This document shows, piece by piece, positions 5,236 through 10,459 of a stretch of 10,459 bases of DNA. Below the pieces are notes generated by a model. It was not told the DNA's origin. It saw nothing but the letters and a program-made list of their open reading frames with translations, and made no database searches. A program made the position numbers and the translations under genes. The stretch's first letter is position 1, and every line of letters begins with the position of its first letter. The stretch is from positions 1 to 10,459 of the forward strand of contig DTYO01000257.1 in assembly GCA_012961845.1 (NCBI GenBank). Reading direction: 5' to 3'. This DNA comes from Thermodesulfobacteriaceae bacterium (lineage in GTDB: Bacteria; Desulfobacterota; Dissulfuribacteria; Dissulfuribacterales; UBA3076).

Positions 5236-5820
5236 ATGCCAAACAAACGCAAATTACCCGGTAATGAGCTACAGCAAACATCTAAAGCGGGCAGATGGTT
5301 CGGCATGTGGAATCCCCTGAGGATTATCCGCTACCATTGGCTGAGGCTCGTACGGCTACGGGGTGACCCCTTCTATCTTGCCCGTGGAATCGGTCTGGGA
5401 GTGTTTGTGGGGCTGACCCCTACGATCCCGCTCCATGCAGTGCTGCTCGTCCTGTTCACCACCCTGGGCAGAGGAAACCCCTTCGCGGCCCTGCTGGCAA
5501 GCCTGATGGTGAGCAATCCCTTTACTATTCCGGCGCACTATTTTGCAGCTTGGAAACTGGGCACTTTTTTTACTGAAAAATCCCTTTCATGGGCAGAGGT
5601 CCAAAACATCATGAACCGGCTTTCCCAGGCAGAACTGTCAGATGACCTCATTCCGCTGATAACCCATACATTCAGCCTGATGTGGCCCGTACTGCTTGGA
5701 GGATTTATCCTGGCCGTACCCCTGGGGGTTGCAGCATATTTTCTGGCGCTCAAGCTTTATATTCTCAGGCAGAAACGGCGACTGAAAAAAATCATCACAG
5801 AGACTGAAAGCAGGAAGTAG
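5236..5820 (+). CDS. DUF2062 family membrane protein
   Basis: The 194-residue protein carries the DUF2062 pattern: a basic N-terminal stretch RIIRYHWLRLVRLRGDP (29-45), then ARGIGLGVFVGLTPTIPLH (49-67) leading into a membrane helix, NPFAALLASLMVSNPFTIPA (81-100) and HYFAAWKLG (101-109). Another long hydrophobic segment spans 147-175, and the tail is strongly basic (RQKRRLKK). It should sit in the inner membrane with the basic ends in the cytoplasm. The biochemical function of the family is not established as far as I know; DUF2062 is also found next to glycosyltransferases. The ATG at 5236 has GGGAGG only two bases ahead, an unusually tight spacing. ATG 5305 (residue 24) is the alternative and keeps the whole domain. 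It lies 136 bases after tsaD and five bases before rsmA, so it is probably cotranscribed with rsmA. Confidence 0.85.
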   Translation: MPNKRKLPGNELQQTSKAGRWFGMWNPLRIIRYHWLRLVRLRGDPFYLARGIGLGVFVGLTPTIPLHAVLLVLFTTLGRGNPFAALLASLMVSNPFTIPAHYFAAWKLGTFFTEKSLSWAEVQNIMNRLSQAELSDDLIPLITHTFSLMWPVLLGGFILAVPLGVAAYFLALKLYILRQKRRLKKIITETESRK

Positions 5821-5825
5821 CTGCT

Positions 5826-6665
5826 GTGGATCATACAAATAAGAAATATACCGGAAAACCGCCAACCAGACGTTCTCTCGGCCAGAATTTTCTCGTGCAC
5901 AAACATACCGTCAGAACGATCATTGAAGTTTCGGGCGTCAAACCGGGGGACAGGGTAGTTGAACTGGGAGTCGGGCTTGGAGCCCTGACTGCTGAACTGG
6001 CCGGGACCGCCGCCGGGATAATCGGTATTGAAATCGATGAAAGGCTTCTGGCATGGCTGGCCAAAGAAGGACGGATGCCCGAAAACGTGGAGCTGCGTCA
6101 AGGGGACATGCTCGACATATCTTTTGGAGAATTGTCAAAGGAGCTGGATGAGGCGCTGAAGATATTCGGCAACCTGCCTTATAACATATCCAGCCAGATG
6201 GTCTTCAAACTGATAGACGAAAGAGACTCGATTGAATGGGCTGTTCTGATGTTTCAGAAGGAAGTGGCCCAACGCCTTATGGCCAGTCCAGGCAGTAAAG
6301 ATTACGGCGTACTCGCGGTAATCACCGGTTATGCGGCCAGGATAACAAAACTTCTGGACGTTCCCGCAACACTTTTTCGCCCAAAACCAAAAGTGGCGTC
6401 AACACTGGTTCGGTTTTCATTCAGACCACCGGTGACAGCTGCAGAAGATTTCACTGTTTTCAAGGAGACCGTCAGGACCGCATTTCAGCAGAGAAGAAAA
6501 AAAATGTCCAATTCACTTAAGGGATTCTGCGGACTGCCCAGGGATTCGTTACTGGAGGCGCTGACCCGCTGCGGCATAGATCCCGGAGACAGGCCGGAAG
6601 TTGTCAGTATAGAAAACTTTGTATGCCTGTCCAACTCTATTCTGAAAAGCAGGAAGAGCAGTTGA
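5826..6665 (+). CDS. rsmA: 16S rRNA (A1518/A1519) dimethyltransferase RsmA/KsgA
   Basis: RsmA dimethylates two adjacent adenosines in the 3'-end hairpin of 16S rRNA using SAM, late in small-subunit assembly. Visible motifs: SLGQNFLVHKHTVRTII (17-33, the family N-terminus); the SAM-binding glycine loop VVELGVGLGALT (44-55); IGIEIDERLL, with the acidic residue that holds the ribose; GDMLD (93-97); the catalytic NLPY at 116-119; and in the C-terminal helical domain FRPKPKVASTLVRF and AFQQRRKKMSNSLKGF. The 279-residue length is usual. The start is GTG 5826, supported by AGGAAG at 5812-5817 inside the end of the upstream gene. It lies five bases after the DUF2062 gene stop, so the two are very probably translated from one message. 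A terminator follows 17 bases after the stop. Confidence 0.96.
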   Translation: MDHTNKKYTGKPPTRRSLGQNFLVHKHTVRTIIEVSGVKPGDRVVELGVGLGALTAELAGTAAGIIGIEIDERLLAWLAKEGRMPENVELRQGDMLDISFGELSKELDEALKIFGNLPYNISSQMVFKLIDERDSIEWAVLMFQKEVAQRLMASPGSKDYGVLAVITGYAARITKLLDVPATLFRPKPKVASTLVRFSFRPPVTAAEDFTVFKETVRTAFQQRRKKMSNSLKGFCGLPRDSLLEALTRCGIDPGDRPEVVSIENFVCLSNSILKSRKSS

Positions 6666-6682
6666 TCGCTGAATTATCCCGG

Positions 6683-6728
6683 GAAAAGGGCTGGCAGGCC
6701 AAAACACCAGAGCTTTTCGTGTTTTTTT
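6683..6728 (+). terminator. Probable intrinsic terminator or attenuator after rsmA
   Basis: GAAAAG 6683-6688 pairs with CTTTTC 6713-6718 and CTGG 6691-6694 with CCAG 6707-6710, separated by a 2x2 mismatch. After GTG comes an uninterrupted run of seven T (6722-6728). The stem is imperfect, but position after rsmA and the T run fit rho-independent termination. The Shine-Dalgarno sequence of the next gene starts at 6729, immediately after the T run. Confidence 0.6.
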
Positions 6729-6739
6729 GAGGATTATTT

Positions 6740-7459
6740 TTGGCGTTCAACACATTTACGGAGCAAAAGGACATTTTTTTCAGGTCCCGTTTATTTACAA
6801 AAGCCGGTTATAAGGTAAAATCAGTGCATGAGGTCTTTGAAGTACCCGGTGATGTTATTGAGATGACCTGCCCCGTAAATACAGATGGACCAGGCGGAGA
6901 AAGCCGTTCCGGCCGGCCCGCCCGCCATGAATCTTCGCCGCCTGCAGTAGAAAATCTGGCCCGTCATTTCTGCACGATTTCAGCAGATATAACAGATGCC
7001 GCAATCAGCGCAGCAGCAAGACAGGCAGATGTCAGAGAACGCCTGTTGATTGGATGCCTGTTCATACTGCTGCGCCTGACCGAATCGTTTCTCGCCTCCG
7101 GACACAGGGAAAATGAAATGAACACTATGATGGACCTTCTGATAAAATCGGTGACCCGAAACATATACGAAAGACTCTTTTCCCAGGATATTATACCGGA
7201 TACGACATTTGAATATTTTCTGGACTACTTCAGAACCAATTACGACCTGTCTTTGCCGCAGCTTGTGCCGTGCAACCCTGTACGCATGGATTCCGCCGAT
7301 GCAGATCCTGCAGAAATTTTCAGGGACTCCATCGGATGGCTGGCGGAATCATGCAACTGCAGTCTGCCTGAGTCACTGATAGCATTCGAATTGTGGGACT
7401 CCTGGAACCAAGAAGACACCATCCGACACCTTGACGAGTTTGACAGGACCAGAGTCTGA
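6740..7459 (+). CDS. Hypothetical protein between rsmA and mfd
   Basis: I do not recognise this 239-residue protein. The start is TTG 6740, supported by GAGGA at 6729-6733 with six bases of spacing. Residues 1-45 look folded (FRSRLFTKAGYKVKSVHEVF). Residues about 46-70 are rich in G, S, P and R and probably flexible. From 71 on the sequence is predominantly helical. A hydrophobic stretch LLIGCLFILLRLTESFLA (102-119) is broken by R112 and acidic residues, so an amphipathic core helix seems likelier than a membrane anchor. There is no signal peptide. Cysteines occur at 44, 78, 106, 178, 205 and 207 without a clear metal-site spacing. Composition and codon use match the neighbours, arguing for a resident gene. 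Every transcript from upstream must pass the hairpin at 6683-6728, so expression may be attenuated. Function unknown. Confidence 0.75.
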   Translation: MAFNTFTEQKDIFFRSRLFTKAGYKVKSVHEVFEVPGDVIEMTCPVNTDGPGGESRSGRPARHESSPPAVENLARHFCTISADITDAAISAAARQADVRERLLIGCLFILLRLTESFLASGHRENEMNTMMDLLIKSVTRNIYERLFSQDIIPDTTFEYFLDYFRTNYDLSLPQLVPCNPVRMDSADADPAEIFRDSIGWLAESCNCSLPESLIAFELWDSWNQEDTIRHLDEFDRTRV

Positions 7460-7693
7460 TCTTTTCCGGTGTATATCCGCAAATGGTCGTTATTGCCTGG
7501 TTTCCACCGGAATTCAGGATTTCTGCCCGACAACAAATCCCGCAATATCGCATATTCCCCGCACCTGGCCCGGTCTTGCTGAATATTTTTCTGGATGCAC
7601 ACATTCTGCAGAAACAATCAATTGACAGCATAATTGTGTGACTGGTTACCACGTCGCCGTATCCCGGTCGCATTACGCAAACACAAATTACAC
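7460..7693. other. Gap before mfd, no gene seen
   Basis: A 234-base interval with no credible open frame. TTGACA at 7622-7627 is a perfect -35 hexamer, but the position 16-18 bases downstream holds GGTTAC or similar, not a -10 box, so I do not call a promoter. No hairpin with a T tract follows the upstream gene. The mfd start lacks a clear ribosome binding site. Confidence 0.4.
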
Positions 7694-10459
7694 ATGAATT
7701 CTGAACTGATAACAGCTCAACTTCTAAAAAGCCTGGAAAAACAGGAAGGACAAATCGACATAACCGGCGTCCCCGGCAGTGCACCCGCCTGGATGACTGC
7801 AAGACTGTTCAGACATCTTGAAAAAATAGTCCTGTGGGTCACCCCCACTGCCAGGGAAGCCGAGACAAGGACCGCGGACATCTCATTCTTTTTGGACAGT
7901 CATGTTCTCGCGTTTCCGCATCATGAATCCCTGCCCTTTGTCCCGCTTCTTCCCTCACCTGTCACAGTATCTCAGAAGATCTACACCCTGTACAGCATGG
8001 CCACCATGGATAAAACGGCAATAATAGTCGCACCGGTGCAGGCTCTGGCAGAACGCACCGTACCAAAAACGATACTCCTGGATCACGTAGAGCTCCTTCA
8101 GAAGGGAGAAGAAACAGACAGAGATGCCCTGCTGGACTGGCTGGTTGACGTGGGATATGAAAACACATCCGCTGTCCGGACCAGGGGACAATTCTCGGTC
8201 CGGGGAAGCCTGATAGACATATTCCCTCCCACCACCAAACTCCCTGTAAGGATAGACTTCTTTGGAGACATTGTTGAAGACATACGTCTGTTTGATCCTA
8301 TTTCACAGCGTTCATCGGAAGTCGTCGACGAACTGGTCATTCTCCCTGCCGGCGAACTGATACTGGAGCGGGTGGAGGTTGAAGACATAAAGAAAAAAGT
8401 GGTGGCACAGGCAGCTGACTATGACTGGCCGGTCCGGCGCATACATGAACTGCTTCAGCAGCTGGACACTGGACGCGCCCTTGAAGGAAACCGCATTCTT
8501 CTTCCCTTTCTATACCGGGATTTCTCCACCATCATGGATTTCCTGCCTGGAAATACCCAGGTGATAATAGAAAAACCGGACCAGGTGAAAACCGCGCTGG
8601 AAGAATACTGGCACGATTGCGAAGCTGCGTACCGGTCCGGCCTGCAGGATCATAGGCTGCTTTCCCCCCTGGAAGACCTCATTGCCGATCCGGAATCCGT
8701 TTTGAGGAAGATGGACGGACACCCCTGCTGGCACCTGAAGGACATGAATATTCTGGAAGAACGCCAGGCCGATCTGCCGAAGTCCGGAACAGTTGAAATA
8801 GACCTTGATGCCGCTATGCCGGATATTCCCATACGGAACTTCCAGGCGGGCATGGCTGAAAACATACTGGCGCCGGTAACCGATAGAATAAGACAGTGGC
8901 TCGATGCAGGGGACAGGATCGTGGTGGCCGCACCCGGCAGAAGACAGGCGGAAAGGCTGATTGAACTCTTCGAATACCACGGCCTGTGCAACGATGACAG
9001 GCCCGCCACTGCAGTCTCTGCCCCGCTCCTCAGGGATCCTGAAAAACCGGGCATTACGATCTGCACAGGCATGCTCAGCATGGGCTTCAGCCTCCCCACC
9101 GAGGGGCTGACTGTCATTACGGAAGAGGAACTCTTCGGCAGCACCGGCAGACGGGCAAAAAAGGCCAGACGCAGAAAACATCTCCCGGGAGACGTTACTT
9201 TTGAAGACCTGAAAATCCATGAACCTGTGGTCCACAGGGATCACGGTGTAGGCATCTACAGAGGACTCGTCCACATGGAGACCAAGGACAGTGTCGGAGA
9301 ATTTCTCGTTATCGAATACAGGGACGGCGACAAACTGTACCTGCCTGTGGACCGGCTAGGACTCATACAGAAATACGTAGGAGTGGAAGGCCGCCCGCCC
9401 AAACTTCACAAGCTTGGCAGTTCCGTATGGCAGCTGACCAAAAAGAAGGTAAAAAAGGCGGTATACGAAATAGCCCACGAACTGGTAGATCTCTACGCAT
9501 CCAGGAAAATCACCTCAGGACACGGATTCTCGCCTCCTGACGCCTTGTACAGACAGTTCGAGGCTTCCTTCCCATACGAGGAAACCAGTGACCAGGCGGC
9601 CTCGATAGAAGAAATCCTGGCCGACATGCAGGAGCCGAAACCCATGGACAGGCTCCTGTGCGGAGACGTTGGCTACGGGAAGACGGAAATCGCCATGAGA
9701 GCTGCCTTTGAAGCGGTTGCCGGGGGAAAACAGGTTGCTGTGATGGTTCCTACCACGCTCCTTGCAGAACAGCACGAACGGACCTTCAGCAAGCGTTTCG
9801 AAAAATTTCCTGTGACTGTCTCCGCACTGAGCCGGCTGAAAACAAGGAAAGAGCAGAAGGAGACAGTAGCCGGCATTGCCGACGGCCGGATCGACATCGT
9901 CATAGGTACACACCGTCTCCTTCAGTCGGATGTCAGATTCAAGGACCTGGGCTGTCTGATAATAGATGAAGAACATCGTTTCGGAGTCAGACACAAGGAA
10001 CAGCTCAAGAGACTGAAGAAAAATGTAGACAGCCTTGCGCTTACGGCTACACCCATTCCCAGAACCCTCCAGCTGTCTCTGCTGGGGGTAAGGGATCTTT
10101 CGGTGATAAACACGCCTCCCAGGGACAGATTGCCTGTAAAGACGTTTCTGGCGGAATTCGATAATACACTGATCCAGGGTGCAATCACCAGAGAAATAGC
10201 CAGGAAGGGACAGGTGTTCTTTGTGCACAACAGGATCAAAGGACTTCAAAGACTGGCAGATCACATCGGAAAACTGGTGCCAAATGCCAGGATTGCAGTG
10301 AGTCACGGACAGATGGAGCCCCGGGAACTTGAAGACGTGATGATCAGATTTGTCAAGGGAAGGATAGACTGTCTAGTATGCACCACCATCATTGAATCAG
10401 GCCTCGATATCCCGTCGGCCAATACAATAATAGTCAACCGTGCGGACATGCTCGGGATC
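7694..10459 (+). CDS. mfd: Transcription-repair coupling factor Mfd (N-terminal 922 codons)
   Basis: Mfd is a DNA translocase that removes RNA polymerase stalled at lesions and recruits UvrA. The reading frame stays open to the window edge; the usual ~1150-residue length implies that some 200-250 codons, including the C-terminal autoinhibitory domain, are missing. Seen in order: a UvrB-like N-terminal module with TRGQFSVRGSLIDIFPP from residue 163; ITEEELFG near 478; the RNA polymerase-interacting domain with HEPVVHRDHGVGIY from 509 and YLPVDRLGLIQKY; then the RecG-like helicase core with Walker A GDVGYGKT (657-664), DEEH (758-761) in IIDEEHRFGVRHKE, TATP (784-787) in LTATPIPRTLQL, and TTIIESGLDIPSANTIIV close to the end. 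ATG 7694 starts MNSELITAQLLKSLEKQEG, as expected for the family. No good Shine-Dalgarno precedes it; an in-frame TTG at 7634 has none either. Confidence 0.96.
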   Translation, partial: MNSELITAQLLKSLEKQEGQIDITGVPGSAPAWMTARLFRHLEKIVLWVTPTAREAETRTADISFFLDSHVLAFPHHESLPFVPLLPSPVTVSQKIYTLYSMATMDKTAIIVAPVQALAERTVPKTILLDHVELLQKGEETDRDALLDWLVDVGYENTSAVRTRGQFSVRGSLIDIFPPTTKLPVRIDFFGDIVEDIRLFDPISQRSSEVVDELVILPAGELILERVEVEDIKKKVVAQAADYDWPVRRIHELLQQLDTGRALEGNRILLPFLYRDFSTIMDFLPGNTQVIIEKPDQVKTALEEYWHDCEAAYRSGLQDHRLLSPLEDLIADPESVLRKMDGHPCWHLKDMNILEERQADLPKSGTVEIDLDAAMPDIPIRNFQAGMAENILAPVTDRIRQWLDAGDRIVVAAPGRRQAERLIELFEYHGLCNDDRPATAVSAPLLRDPEKPGITICTGMLSMGFSLPTEGLTVITEEELFGSTGRRAKKARRRKHLPGDVTFEDLKIHEPVVHRDHGVGIYRGLVHMETKDSVGEFLVIEYRDGDKLYLPVDRLGLIQKYVGVEGRPPKLHKLGSSVWQLTKKKVKKAVYEIAHELVDLYASRKITSGHGFSPPDALYRQFEASFPYEETSDQAASIEEILADMQEPKPMDRLLCGDVGYGKTEIAMRAAFEAVAGGKQVAVMVPTTLLAEQHERTFSKRFEKFPVTVSALSRLKTRKEQKETVAGIADGRIDIVIGTHRLLQSDVRFKDLGCLIIDEEHRFGVRHKEQLKRLKKNVDSLALTATPIPRTLQLSLLGVRDLSVINTPPRDRLPVKTFLAEFDNTLIQGAITREIARKGQVFFVHNRIKGLQRLADHIGKLVPNARIAVSHGQMEPRELEDVMIRFVKGRIDCLVCTTIIESGLDIPSANTIIVNRADMLGI

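Noticed and set aside
5126..5320. 64-codon plus-strand frame between tsaD and the DUF2062 gene
   Set aside because: It overlaps the DUF2062 start, has no ribosome binding site, and has shadow-like composition.
7622..7650. Promoter for mfd starting at the TTGACA box
   Set aside because: No -10-like hexamer lies at 16-18 bases; only the -35 box matches.
8510..9274. 254-codon minus-strand open frame
   Set aside because: It lies wholly inside mfd, whose plus-strand protein is unmistakable; the antisense translation has no recognisable motif.
9965..9976. DEEH instead of DEEQ in the Mfd helicase core as an oddity
   Set aside because: The DEEHRFGVRHKE form is normal for Mfd proteins.
9515..10306. 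263-codon minus-strand open frame
   Set aside because: It is antisense to the helicase core of mfd (Walker A, DEEH and TATP all read in the plus frame); a shadow frame.

Overview
The window looks like chromosomal DNA of a Gram-negative anaerobe, most likely from the deltaproteobacterial lineage (Desulfobacterota). This rests on moderate GC, heavy use of AGA/AGG for arginine and ATA for isoleucine in every gene, a DctPQM-type TRAP transporter, and the order tsaD - DUF2062 gene - rsmA - unknown gene - mfd. The taxonomic placement is inference from style and gene content, not from a marker match.

Left part (1-2464, + strand): the end of a TRAP solute-binding protein gene (dctP-like), then the small membrane subunit (dctQ-like) and the large permease subunit (dctM-like). 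The dctP-dctQ interval carries two inverted repeats without T tracts, suited to differential expression of the three subunits. The dctM reading frame is open well upstream of its ATG, back into the end of dctQ. A single-domain response regulator (2465-2824, - strand) converges on dctM with no base between the two stop codons.

Middle (2825-4037): about 1.2 kb with no convincing protein gene. It holds three diverged copies of a ~39-base sequence (one on -, two on +), a recurring TAATCCGG word, several inverted repeats, and candidate promoters that fire outward toward the response regulator and toward tsaD. Two of the candidate promoters coincide with copies of the repeat. This is the least explained part of the window.

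Right part (4038-10459, + strand): conserved information-processing genes. These are tsaD (tRNA t6A modification), a DUF2062 membrane protein, rsmA/ksgA (16S rRNA dimethyladenosine transferase) five bases after it, a probable intrinsic terminator, and a 239-residue protein of unknown function whose Shine-Dalgarno sequence touches the terminator T tract. A 234-base gap follows, then the first 922 codons of mfd (transcription-repair coupling factor), which runs off the window edge.

I see no CRISPR array, no tRNA or rRNA gene, no transposase and no phage or defence gene. The window is mostly ordinary; its oddities are regulatory and non-coding.
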